A stretch of 38,034 nt of DNA, from the NCBI RefSeq assembly GCF_938045345.1, contig NZ_CALIMS010000020.1:1-38034 (forward strand), given 5' to 3'. The DNA comes from an uncultured Campylobacter sp. Lineage in GTDB: Bacteria; Campylobacterota; Campylobacteria; Campylobacterales; Campylobacteraceae. How positions within the stretch are numbered: the stretch's first letter is position 1; the number at the start of each line of letters is the position of its first letter. Shown here in pieces: positions 1-7,792 of this stretch. The translations under genes and the position numbers were made by a program. The notes beneath the pieces are model-generated. The model was given only the letters and a program-made list of their open reading frames with translations, was not told the DNA's origin and searched no databases.

Positions 1-50
1 CCTGTATAATCTAGCGTTTTTAGCATTTGAAATTTTTTTGAAAAAATTTG

Positions 51-74
51 AAAAACCCGTAAAACAGGGCTTTT
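51..74 (-). terminator. Likely intrinsic terminator behind tRNA-Arg
   Basis: On the minus strand AAAAGCCC and GGGTTTTT pair (one G-U) around an 8-base loop, and the 3' arm ends in a run of T. It lies about 43 bases downstream of the tRNA 3' end, where a terminator for the tRNA transcript is expected. Seen in sequence; function inferred. Confidence 0.6.
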
Positions 75-116
75 AAAAAAATCAAAAAACTAAAATTAGG
101 GGTAAAATTTGATAGA

Positions 117-193
117 TGGTGTCCCCGACAGGATTCGAACCTGTGGCCTCAAAATTAGGAATTTTGCGCTCTATCCTACTGAGCTACGAGGAC
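117..193 (-). tRNA. tRNA-Arg, anticodon CCU
   Basis: The minus strand folds as a full cloverleaf. The acceptor stem GUCCUCG/CGGGGAC pairs with one G-U, the D stem is GCUC/GAGC, the anticodon stem CAAAA/UUUUG holds the loop UUCCUAA, and the T arm is ACAGG-UUCGAAU-CCUGU. CCA is encoded at 117-119. The anticodon CCU reads AGG arginine codons. The 5' end is only 12 bases from the stop codon of the receiver gene and no separate promoter fits in that gap, so the tRNA is probably cut from the receiver-gene transcript or uses a promoter inside that gene. Confidence 0.95.
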
Positions 194-196
194 AAA

Positions 197-217
197 ATCG
201 GCGATTTAATCGCCGAT
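197..217 (-). other. Perfect 9-bp hairpin with the receiver stop codon in its loop
   Basis: On the minus strand ATCGGCGAT-TAA-ATCGCCGAT is a perfect 9-bp inverted repeat with a 3-base loop, and the loop is exactly the TAA stop codon of the receiver gene. It is followed by three T's and then the first base of the tRNA. It could be an attenuator or terminator, a guide for 5' processing of the tRNA, or a stabilising 3' end of the receiver mRNA. Confidence 0.6.
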
Positions 218-586
218 AATATTCATAACGTCGTCTAGTTTTTTGTGAAGATCTTTGTCGTTGATGGGTTTTGTCATAAAATCATAAGCGCCTTTATTTA
301 GCGCCTCGCGTTTGGCGGTCTCGTCGGTAGTAAGGACGATGACGGGGATATGAGCTATACTTTCTCTAGCGTGAAGATTATCTAAAAATTCCAGCCCATT
401 CATCACAGGCATTACGATATCTAATAAAATCAAATCAACGGGCTGAACTTCGAGTACGGCAAGGGCGTCCAAGCCGTTTTTGGCTTGGAGTATGGTTTGG
501 AATTTGCCGTATTTTTTTAGCATAACTTCAAGTAGCTTCAAATTTATAGCGTCGTCATCAACCGTTAAAACTTTCAAATCTCTCAT
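206..586 (-). CDS. Single-domain (CheY-like) response regulator
   Basis: The 126 residues form one receiver domain and nothing else. The acidic pocket is D10-D12, the phospho-acceptor is D56 (LILLD), T86/T87 is the switch position and K106 (the KP motif) the conserved lysine. There is no DNA-binding or enzymatic output domain, so it should work by protein contact or as a phosphate shuttle or sink. It follows the hybrid kinase by 14 bases with an AAGGATGAGG ribosome site in the gap, so it is translated from the same message and is the obvious partner of that kinase. It is less likely to be a chemotaxis CheY: no che gene is near, and the genome context suggests no flagellum. The family call is secure; the partner is inferred. 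Confidence 0.93.
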   Translation of the reverse strand: MRDLKVLTVDDDAINLKLLEVMLKKYGKFQTILQAKNGLDALAVLEVQPVDLILLDIVMPVMNGLEFLDNLHARESIAHIPVIVLTTDETAKREALNKGAYDFMTKPINDKDLHKKLDDVMNIIGD

Positions 587-600
587 TTAAGACCTCATCC

Positions 601-3600
601 TTATATATATTTTTGTGCGAGTTTCTCAAGACCCGACTTGGTGATATTGTAACTAGCGACTTCGCTAAATAGTGGATTTTCATCGTTGTCGTTAGAAAAC
701 AGAACTAGCTTGGTCGCAGGCGCTTTTCGGCGCAAGCTCTCTAACGCCGCTAAGTCTAGCCCCGCTAGTTTTTTATCAACCAAAACAAGCTTATAGCTGC
801 CCGTAGCCGCCATAGAAATAAGCTGGTCGAAATTGCCCGCAATTTCTACGTCTTTATACTGGTGTTTTAATATGCTGGCAAAAATTTTACTTTCCATAAT
901 GTTTGCCTTACATATAAGTATATCTTTTGTCGGCACGCGCGCACCCTTAGCTCTCACTGCGTCATCGGAAACTATGCTTTTTTTAGGAACTAGCTTCATT
1001 ATCGTCTTTGGCACTTTGACAGTTTTAATGACCGTCTTAGGCACCTGGCGTTTGACAAGCTTTTTAACCAGCTTCTTTGTAGTTCCACCGGCAGGCGCTG
1101 CATCAGATCGTTTATCACCGATAAAATTATCTAGCATTTGGGCTAAGATATCCTTTTTGATCGGCTTGGTGCAGTATTCGTCAAGCCCCGCTGCCATAAA
1201 TTTCTCTCTATCACCTTTTAGCGCATTGGCGGTAACAGCCACGATCGGGATGTGGCGGAGATTATTCTCGTGCTCGTATTGCTTGATCTGCTTTGTAGAT
1301 TCGATACCGTCCATAACAGGCATCGAAATATCCATAAATATGAGATCATAGTCGTTATTGGCTTTTCTGGCTTCCAGCGCCAAAAGTCCGTTTTCGACTA
1401 TCGTCAAATTCATATTAAAGCTATTTAACGTATGCTTCATAAGCTTTTGATTGATCTCATTATCCTCCGCAATAAGGATTTTGGCGTTATATTTTCTATT
1501 GACCAAAGGTACATTTTCATCGGCAGGATTTCGCTCTACCGGCACTTCAACCTCTTCTTCGACTTCGACATCCTCTTCGACCATAATGGTTTCTTCCTGT
1601 TGCTCGTCTTCGTATACGGTGACGGGCACCTCGACCATCTCCTCTTCCTCAGGTTGTGGGATAACTACCGGTTCAACTTTTACGCTAACAGGCTCAATCT
1701 CCGGCTCTTCGACATGAACGTTTTGAGTAACAGGCTCTGTCTTTGGAATAGACACCGACTCCGGCTCAATACTTGGCTCTTCGGCAGGAATATTTTGAGC
1801 TGCCGGTTCTACTACTGGCGTTATCGATTCAAACTCGATATTTGAAGGCTCCTGTTTAACCTCTTCAAGTTTTGGCTCTATAGGTTTTAGTTCAGGCTCA
1901 ATTGTTATCGGCTCTGGCTCAACAGCGATAGGTTCTGGCTCAATTATCTTTTCAGCTGTACTTTCAGATTCTGAAAGTTTAACATTTGAAATTTCATTTT
2001 CATGAGCAGAAACACTTGAAGTATCAGGCTTCGAAGCTTTAGCGATAGGAATTTCAGACTCGGTTTTAACGGCTACAGGAATTTCTTCTTCTACGCTTGG
2101 AATTTCAACCTTTTTGGCAGGCTCTTGCGCTTTGACGCTCGGTTTGATATCCGAAAGATCGATATCTATATCAGGAATTTCAATCTCAGCCTTAGGTGTC
2201 TCAACCTTAGCCTTTGGAATTTCTACTTTTGCAGGCTCAGCCTTTACTTCTTCCTCTTTTTTGATCTTAGGAAGCTCTATTTCAATATCGGAAAGATCAA
2301 TGCTAGGAGTTTCGGCTTTAGGAGCCTGGGTCTGCGCCGCATGTGTTTTGAGCCCCACAAAATCATCAGGAATTTCCAAAGATATAGGCTCATCGATATC
2401 GGTCTGGGCATCCTTTGTGCTTGAAGGCTCTACTTTTGGCTTTTCTGCGCGTGGAATTACTATTTCAGGAATATCAACATTAATCTTTGGCGATTCAGGC
2501 TCTATCTTTTCAATCTTAATATCACTCATAGGCTCGATATCTATAGGCTTAATGACCGGCTCTTCTGCTTTAGAAGCTTCTTTTTTGAGCTCTTGAGCGA
2601 TACTAGGCTTACTAACAGTTTCCTCTTTATGCGTAGAATGAACTTCTGTATCATGCGTACGCCTTCTGCTTTGCAAGATAGCGCGTAGCTCGTCTGCCGA
2701 CGAAGTAGTAGCATGTCGTAATTCATCGAGCTTGTTGATGATAGGTCTTTCTTTTACTATCGGCTCTTCCATAATCATTTCATCAGCGACGATAGGCTTT
2801 TCTACCTCGGCATCCAGCTTAATCTCATGCGTCTGTGGAGCAAAATCCGATCTACTTAGAGCAATTCCGGATTTTGAAATTTTATCTAGCGTCTTAACGA
2901 ATTTGGTTAAGTTAAAAGGCTCTGTGAGAGTGAAAATTTTAGAATTTGAAATGCTAATACTTTGAAGCTCTTTTGGCTTAAGAGTCAAGATCGTAGGCAT
3001 ACTCAATATATCGCTAACCTCGCCGTAATTCTTAAATCTAGTGATAAGAGCGTCATATTTGTTATTATTTTGCGCTGAGCGGAACTGCGCGTTCGTATTA
3101 AATATCGAAATTTTACCGCCTAGCTTGCTGATATAGTTTTTAACGATATCATTATACATCGTATCGGCGCTATCGGCTAAAAGCGCAAAATTTAGCCCTT
3201 TGATGCTTTCAAATACTACGTCCGCATCAGTTTTTTGTGTCTCTTTAAAAGCAAGGGTAAAGTAAAATCTAGTACCTTTTCCTACGGTAGATTTCACCTG
3301 GAGTTTACCGCCCATCATCGCTACGTATTTCGACGAAATCGTAAGTCCAAGACCTGTTCCGCCATATTTGCGTGTGATCGTAGAGTCGGCCTGAGAGAAG
3401 GCGTTAAATACATTTGCGAGCTTATCTTCAGAAATTCCAATGCCGGTATCTTCTACGCTAAACGTTACGATCGCCTCTCCCGGAGCTTTGCTAGGCTCTC
3501 TTAAAATTTCGACCACGATAGTGCCGTGCTCAGGCGTAAATTTGACAGCATTTGACATGAGGTTGATAAGAACCTCTTTGATCTTCGTAATATCTCCGTA

Positions 3601-5151
3601 TAGGTGGTGCACTAGTGTAGGATCGATGTAGAGCAGGATGTCGATATTCTTTTCGGCAGCCTTGGCTACGTAAATTTCAACCGCGCTTTCGAAATCTTGT
3701 ATAGGATTAAATAAGATATCCTCAAGCTCGACCTTATTGCTCTCGATCTTGGAGACATCCAAAATGTTATTAATGATCGTTAGAAGGTTCTCGGACGATT
3801 TTTCGATGGTATCAACGTAATCGCGCTTCTCTTCATCCAGATCGGTATTTTTAAGAAGCTCCGTAAAGCCGATGATGCCGTTAAGCGGCGTCCTGATCTC
3901 GTGAGACATATTAGCTAAAAAGATCGATTTTGCCTTGTTGGCATCCTCCGCAGCGCCCTTTTGATACGCAATCAGATCGAGCGCATCCTCGATAAGCGAA
4001 TACGCTTTGTTAACACCCTCACTAGTCCTAACGTCGATATGCTCGTGCTGGTTCGTCAAATCGCCGATTCGGCTAAGCACGTTGCCGAGGTCGGTAACGT
4101 TCTGTCTTAAACGTCTTGTAATACCCAAGGCAAAAACGACCAAAATAGCCGCTAAAACCCATATACCAAGAGCGATAAATAGGTTTCTTAGTCTTTGTGC
4201 TAGGTAAGTATCGGCATGTGCCGCAAGCTCAGCATTGATCTTTTCAGAAATTTCACTTAACTTTTTATATTTAAGTGTAGTAGAGGCAAACCACTCTTGA
4301 AAAGGCACGCTATAGTGTCCCTCGTCCGCTTCTTGCTGTAATGTGGCTGAAATTTTAGCAGTTTCTCTTAATGCGTTTTGAAATTCCTCTCCGTCTAGAA
4401 TTTTTAAAATCGCGGCTCTAGCATCGGATTCCGGCAAGAAGTAGTAATTAGGAAGCGAACTAGATAGGTTGAAGCTAGCCCAAGTCCTTAGCTGCGCCTG
4501 ATTCATCGCCTTGCTACCGATAATGTATTCGATAATATAGTCGCGCTCTGATGCAGTGGCATCCATCGCTTCATAAGTATTAAGCAATGAAACCGTCCAA
4601 ACGGTGATATTTGAGCTTACAAGACCCTCTCTTAGCACTCGTTGGATTTTTTTTACATCATCGTCGAATTTTTGAAAATATGAGCTGAAAAGCTCACCGA
4701 AGCTTTTGCTTTGAGCATCGACATCCCTTCTTATCTGCGGAAGTTTGTCTAATAAACCGTCTATATCGGTCTCAGCAGCCAAAAGCTCGTCATTACCGGT
4801 GCCGTAAGCGAAAATATCAAAAATAGTCTTTTTTACGACATTTTCACTGATATTTTTGCTTTCTTTATACTTTGCAAGCGCATCGTCGGTTTTTTTGCGT
4901 TGACCCGATAGAAGGGTTCCCATACCGGGGTTTCCCTCGCTACCCAAAAACGCCGAAGTGATACCGCGCTCTTTATCTACCTGCTCCACTAACGCCGCGA
5001 GATTGCTGTTTTTAGCAATCTGCTGCTGCAAAATTCCCACTCTGGCGTAATCCTGCAAAGAGATAAACAAGAAATATGATGCAAACGCGAAAATCAAAAG
5101 TAACGGGATACCGCTAACAAGTCTCAAAGCACTTGTAGTATTTAAATTCAT
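601..5151 (-). CDS. Hybrid sensor histidine kinase with NIT-type input domain
   Basis: This 1516-residue membrane kinase has transmembrane segments near residues 12-32 and 324-345. They flank a helical periplasmic domain whose start (VEQVDKERGITSAFLGSEG) resembles nitrate/nitrite-sensing NIT domains. The cytoplasmic part holds HisKA with H417 (SHEIRTPLN), an ATPase domain with N534, D568 and the GGTGLGL box at 597-603, and a degenerate receiver at about 650-755. Residues ~765-1215 are a proline/glutamate-rich linker. A complete receiver follows (E1229/D1230, D1274, T1307, K1329), then a Val-Pro-Lys basic stretch at 1359-1392. A final receiver-like domain (1408-1516) keeps D1459 but lacks the acidic pair. 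Start: ATG with AAGGA upstream. The ligand is unknown; nitrate or nitrite is only suggested by the domain type. Confidence 0.93.
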   Translation of the reverse strand: MNLNTTSALRLVSGIPLLLIFAFASYFLFISLQDYARVGILQQQIAKNSNLAALVEQVDKERGITSAFLGSEGNPGMGTLLSGQRKKTDDALAKYKESKNISENVVKKTIFDIFAYGTGNDELLAAETDIDGLLDKLPQIRRDVDAQSKSFGELFSSYFQKFDDDVKKIQRVLREGLVSSNITVWTVSLLNTYEAMDATASERDYIIEYIIGSKAMNQAQLRTWASFNLSSSLPNYYFLPESDARAAILKILDGEEFQNALRETAKISATLQQEADEGHYSVPFQEWFASTTLKYKKLSEISEKINAELAAHADTYLAQRLRNLFIALGIWVLAAILVVFALGITRRLRQNVTDLGNVLSRIGDLTNQHEHIDVRTSEGVNKAYSLIEDALDLIAYQKGAAEDANKAKSIFLANMSHEIRTPLNGIIGFTELLKNTDLDEEKRDYVDTIEKSSENLLTIINNILDVSKIESNKVELEDILFNPIQDFESAVEIYVAKAAEKNIDILLYIDPTLVHHLYGDITKIKEVLINLMSNAVKFTPEHGTIVVEILREPSKAPGEAIVTFSVEDTGIGISEDKLANVFNAFSQADSTITRKYGGTGLGLTISSKYVAMMGGKLQVKSTVGKGTRFYFTLAFKETQKTDADVVFESIKGLNFALLADSADTMYNDIVKNYISKLGGKISIFNTNAQFRSAQNNNKYDALITRFKNYGEVSDILSMPTILTLKPKELQSISISNSKIFTLTEPFNLTKFVKTLDKISKSGIALSRSDFAPQTHEIKLDAEVEKPIVADEMIMEEPIVKERPIINKLDELRHATTSSADELRAILQSRRRTHDTEVHSTHKEETVSKPSIAQELKKEASKAEEPVIKPIDIEPMSDIKIEKIEPESPKINVDIPEIVIPRAEKPKVEPSSTKDAQTDIDEPISLEIPDDFVGLKTHAAQTQAPKAETPSIDLSDIEIELPKIKKEEEVKAEPAKVEIPKAKVETPKAEIEIPDIDIDLSDIKPSVKAQEPAKKVEIPSVEEEIPVAVKTESEIPIAKASKPDTSSVSAHENEISNVKLSESESTAEKIIEPEPIAVEPEPITIEPELKPIEPKLEEVKQEPSNIEFESITPVVEPAAQNIPAEEPSIEPESVSIPKTEPVTQNVHVEEPEIEPVSVKVEPVVIPQPEEEEMVEVPVTVYEDEQQEETIMVEEDVEVEEEVEVPVERNPADENVPLVNRKYNAKILIAEDNEINQKLMKHTLNSFNMNLTIVENGLLALEARKANNDYDLIFMDISMPVMDGIESTKQIKQYEHENNLRHIPIVAVTANALKGDREKFMAAGLDEYCTKPIKKDILAQMLDNFIGDKRSDAAPAGGTTKKLVKKLVKRQVPKTVIKTVKVPKTIMKLVPKKSIVSDDAVRAKGARVPTKDILICKANIMESKIFASILKHQYKDVEIAGNFDQLISMAATGSYKLVLVDKKLAGLDLAALESLRRKAPATKLVLFSNDNDENPLFSEVASYNITKSGLEKLAQKYI

Positions 5152-5187
5152 ACAAAATCCTTCAAAGCGCAGCTTACGCGACGTTAA

Positions 5188-5193
5188 ATTTTA
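5188..5193 (-). promoter_or_regulatory. Possible -10 element of the kinase gene
   Basis: TAAAAT on the minus strand lies 37 bases upstream of the kinase ATG, in the 165-base gap after uvrC. That places a start site at a sensible distance before the ribosome site. No clear -35 is visible, which is usual in Campylobacter. Weak, motif-only call. Confidence 0.3.
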
Positions 5194-5316
5194 TTCAACC
5201 GGAGAAACGAAGTCGCTTCCGTCACGCTAGGCGGAGACGATTTAGCCGTCCTGCAAAGTTAATGGGTGATTTTACTAAACAAATCTTTAAATATAGCTTT
5301 TTGCGTTAGGTTTTCG

Positions 5317-7119
5317 TTAATGATTGTTTAAAATTTTTTCGGCGGTTTGAATATTCGTAAGCGATTTGATCTCCTCGAAGCTAGCCGCATAAATGCTCTC
5401 AAAATCGCCGTAAAAGTCCAAAAGCTTCTTCAGGCTTCCCTTGCTAACGCCCAAGCTTAGCAGTTTTGAGCTTTGCAGATCGAGTTTGCGTTTGCTTTTT
5501 TGGTGAAACGAGATTGCAAAGCGGTGCGCTTCATCGCGCAGGCGCTGAAAAAACTGCAACTTTTTATCGTCCGTTGCTAGCGAAAAAATCCCGCCCTTCG
5601 TGCAAATTTTATCTTTTGCGGCTCCCTTTGCGCGGTGGGCTTTAGCGTCGATCTTTTCTTTAGAGATGGCGATTATATCGACGTTTGCTCCGACGCTGCA
5701 GATTATTTCCTCCGCTAAGTTTAGCAGAACCGTTCCGCCGTCGATGAGCCACAGATCGGGCGCTGCAAGCTCGTCAAATTTAAGCGCGCGGCTAGTTAGA
5801 TACTCGCGCATCTGATCGTAGTCGTTGTTTGAGCTAAGGTGCTTGTGGCGGTAGTTTTGCTTGTTAAACTCGCCGTCTTGAAAGCTTATCATAGCCCCCA
5901 CGGCTGCGGCGCCGAACATGTGCGAATTGTCGAAAACTTCGATATTTACAGGCAAATTCGTAAGATCAAAATAATCCTTCAGCTCCTGCAAAAATGCATA
6001 ATCGTGCGTTTTTAGATGTTTTTTGATATTGATCTCGCAGTTTTTATATGCAATCTCGCAAATTTTACGTTTCTCGCCGATTTTCGGCGCGTAAATTTTA
6101 AACGCTCTTTCGTGCCGCTTGGATAAAATTTCGCATACCAGATCCGCATCGTCAAACTCGTCGCAGACGTAAATTTTAGCGCACGCCACGGGGGCTGCGG
6201 CCGGGAAGGCGCTTAAGATCATCTGCTTGTAGGCGTTTGCGATATCATCGGCGCTCGGGGCTTTGCAGTTGATTATATGCGAGCTTGAGGCTGAAATTTT
6301 ACCCTCGCGTATGCTAAAATGCACGGCACAGACGAGCCCATCGCGTGCGGCAATCGCAAAGACCTCGAAATCATCGAGCTTTGCCAGATCGACCTCAACC
6401 TTTACGTTCATCTGTTTTAAAATTTCGATCGTATCGCGGATCTGTGCGGCTTCCTCGAAATTTTCGCTCTGCGCAAGCCGCGCCATCCGATCCTGAAGTT
6501 GCGGCACCATCTTTTGCGGATTTTTCAGAGCCGCAAGCGCACTCTGCACGATATGCGCGTAATCCTGCTTTGAAATTTTATCCTCGCACGGAGCGGTGCA
6601 ACGCCCGATCTGATGGAACAAACAGGCCTTTTTGCCCTTAACGCAATTTTTCTTCTGCACGAGCGGAAACTGCATGTAAAGCGTCTGCAAAATTTCCTTC
6701 GCGCCGTGAAAATAGGGACCGAAGTATCTGATGTTTCTGCCCTTTATGATCTTTCGCGTAATCTCAAAGCGCGGAAAGTCGTCGTCTAAATTTACATATA
6801 TATAAGGATAGGTTTTATCGTCTCGCAGCAAGATGTTGTACTTGGGCTTGAGCTGCTTAATGAAGGAATTTTCTAGTATCAGCGCGTCGCTCTCGCTGGG
6901 AGTTACGATGTATTCTAAATGCGCCGCCTCGCTTATCATCTTTGCGATGCGCGCGCTTAGGCGGGGGCTCGGCGCGAGAGCGGGCGTGAAAGAAAAGTAA
7001 CTTTTGACGCGATTTTTTAAAATTTTTGCCTTGCCGACGTATAGCAGCTTGCCCGCGGCGTCGAAGTATTGATACACGCCGGGTGCGGCAGGCAGACTCT
7101 TAATCTCCTCTATTAGCAA
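5317..7119 (-). CDS. uvrC: UvrABC excinuclease subunit C
   Basis: UvrC makes both incisions around a bulky DNA lesion after UvrB loading in nucleotide excision repair. The GIY-YIG nuclease domain is at the N terminus (PGVYQYF ... LLYVGKAKILKNRVKSYF). A UVR helix that binds UvrB lies near residues 205-240 (ENFEEAAQIRDTIEIL), followed by the RNase-H-like second nuclease region (VFDNSHMFGAAAVGAM, DLWLIDGG). A C-terminal helix-hairpin-helix pair ends the protein. The length of 600 is normal for Campylobacter. The start is TTG at 7119, and the product then aligns with the C. jejuni start (LIDEIK). It overlaps the upstream gene by 20 bases, so the two are translationally linked. Confidence 0.97.
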   Translation of the reverse strand: MLIEEIKSLPAAPGVYQYFDAAGKLLYVGKAKILKNRVKSYFSFTPALAPSPRLSARIAKMISEAAHLEYIVTPSESDALILENSFIKQLKPKYNILLRDDKTYPYIYVNLDDDFPRFEITRKIIKGRNIRYFGPYFHGAKEILQTLYMQFPLVQKKNCVKGKKACLFHQIGRCTAPCEDKISKQDYAHIVQSALAALKNPQKMVPQLQDRMARLAQSENFEEAAQIRDTIEILKQMNVKVEVDLAKLDDFEVFAIAARDGLVCAVHFSIREGKISASSSHIINCKAPSADDIANAYKQMILSAFPAAAPVACAKIYVCDEFDDADLVCEILSKRHERAFKIYAPKIGEKRKICEIAYKNCEINIKKHLKTHDYAFLQELKDYFDLTNLPVNIEVFDNSHMFGAAAVGAMISFQDGEFNKQNYRHKHLSSNNDYDQMREYLTSRALKFDELAAPDLWLIDGGTVLLNLAEEIICSVGANVDIIAISKEKIDAKAHRAKGAAKDKICTKGGIFSLATDDKKLQFFQRLRDEAHRFAISFHQKSKRKLDLQSSKLLSLGVSKGSLKKLLDFYGDFESIYAASFEEIKSLTNIQTAEKILNNH

Positions 7120-7567
7120 GGATCAGCCCTCTTATCTCTTCAAAAATTTTATAAATTTGCGGATCTTGGATTTTGTTTGTAAACTCCCCTTTTGCGCGCT
7201 CTGAAGATAAAATTTTGCTGCCAGGACGCAAATGAGCTTTATAAATTTGCGCCCTTCTTCTACTCATCACTCTATCTGCGACGAAAAATTTTATCTCGCG
7301 CACGCCGCAAAGCTCCGCCGTCTCTCTAGCAGCTACGAAGCGCTTTAATACGTCTTTTATTAAATTTATATTACTATCGCGTTTTAGTTCGCAAAGCCCA
7401 GCCGGGTGCTTCGCGGCTATCATCAAAATGCCATCTTTGACGTAGATGAAAGCGATCAGCCTTTGCCAACTAAGCGGCAAAATCGCTAAAAACTCGCCTC
7501 TTTCTCGCATCTTGGCATATAAAGGATCTTTTCTGATATGAGCTATTATTTCTCTTGCATTTTCCAT
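7100..7567 (-). CDS. DUF721/DciA-like protein, conserved beside uvrC
   Basis: A 155-residue soluble protein. Its middle part (LPLSWQRLIAFIYVKDGILMIAA...PAGLCELKRDSNINLIKDVLKRF) has the pattern of the DUF721 family, which includes DciA, the protein that loads the replicative helicase in bacteria lacking DnaC: a hydrophobic strand, a 'dGvL.i....pa...eL' stretch, then a helix. The match is by eye and weak. The same position, between uvrC and guaA, is held by a hypothetical gene in C. jejuni (Cj1247c, from memory), so it is a real conserved gene. It overlaps uvrC by 20 bases. The ATG at 7567 has no obvious ribosome site and overlaps the start of the divergent lipoprotein gene. Confidence 0.7.
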   Translation of the reverse strand: MENAREIIAHIRKDPLYAKMRERGEFLAILPLSWQRLIAFIYVKDGILMIAAKHPAGLCELKRDSNINLIKDVLKRFVAARETAELCGVREIKFFVADRVMSRRRAQIYKAHLRPGSKILSSERAKGEFTNKIQDPQIYKIFEEIRGLILANRGD

Positions 7568-7738
7568 AAGCGGATTTTAGCATTTTTTATCTTAGTTTTG
7601 CTTAGCGGCTGCGGATACAAAGCGCCGCCGTTTTACTCGGACGCGGATGAGCAAACCGTGAACGCAAAGGCATCCGCCGCGGATGGCAACAAAACAAACG
7701 GCGCGAAAGGCAGCGTTAGAATTTTACGCGATAAATAG
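7538..7738 (+). CDS. Small LptM-like lipoprotein
   Basis: A 66-residue precursor has a basic N region (HKR), a hydrophobic core and the lipobox LLSGC, followed directly by GYKAPPFY. That reproduces the signature of LptM/YifL lipoproteins (LxGCGxKGPLYxP), which help LptD fold and form disulfides in the outer membrane. The rest is a short polar tail. Cleavage would leave about 43 residues anchored by lipidated C24. ATG 7538 is the only start in frame that keeps a signal peptide, and it lies inside the divergent gene. LptM is an inference from the motif; a plain small lipoprotein is the safe call. Confidence 0.7.
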   Translation: MSYYFSCIFHKRILAFFILVLLSGCGYKAPPFYSDADEQTVNAKASAADGNKTNGAKGSVRILRDK

Positions 7739-7760
7739 CCTACTTTTAGCTTTGCTTTGT

Positions 7761-7766
7761 TATACT
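7761..7766 (+). promoter_or_regulatory. Likely guaA promoter -10 element
   Basis: TATACT, preceded by TTTGT, lies 27 bases before the guaA ATG and is followed by an AAAGGA ribosome site. Spacing and sequence fit a Campylobacter vegetative promoter, which relies on the -10 and upstream T-rich tracts. Confidence 0.5.
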
Positions 7767-7792
7767 TTTAAAAATTTTTACAAAGGAATTTC

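Noticed and set aside
1432..2596. Several long plus-strand frames opposite the kinase linker
   Set aside because: They arise from the repeated GAA/CCA-type codons of the linker, have low-complexity products and no ribosome sites.
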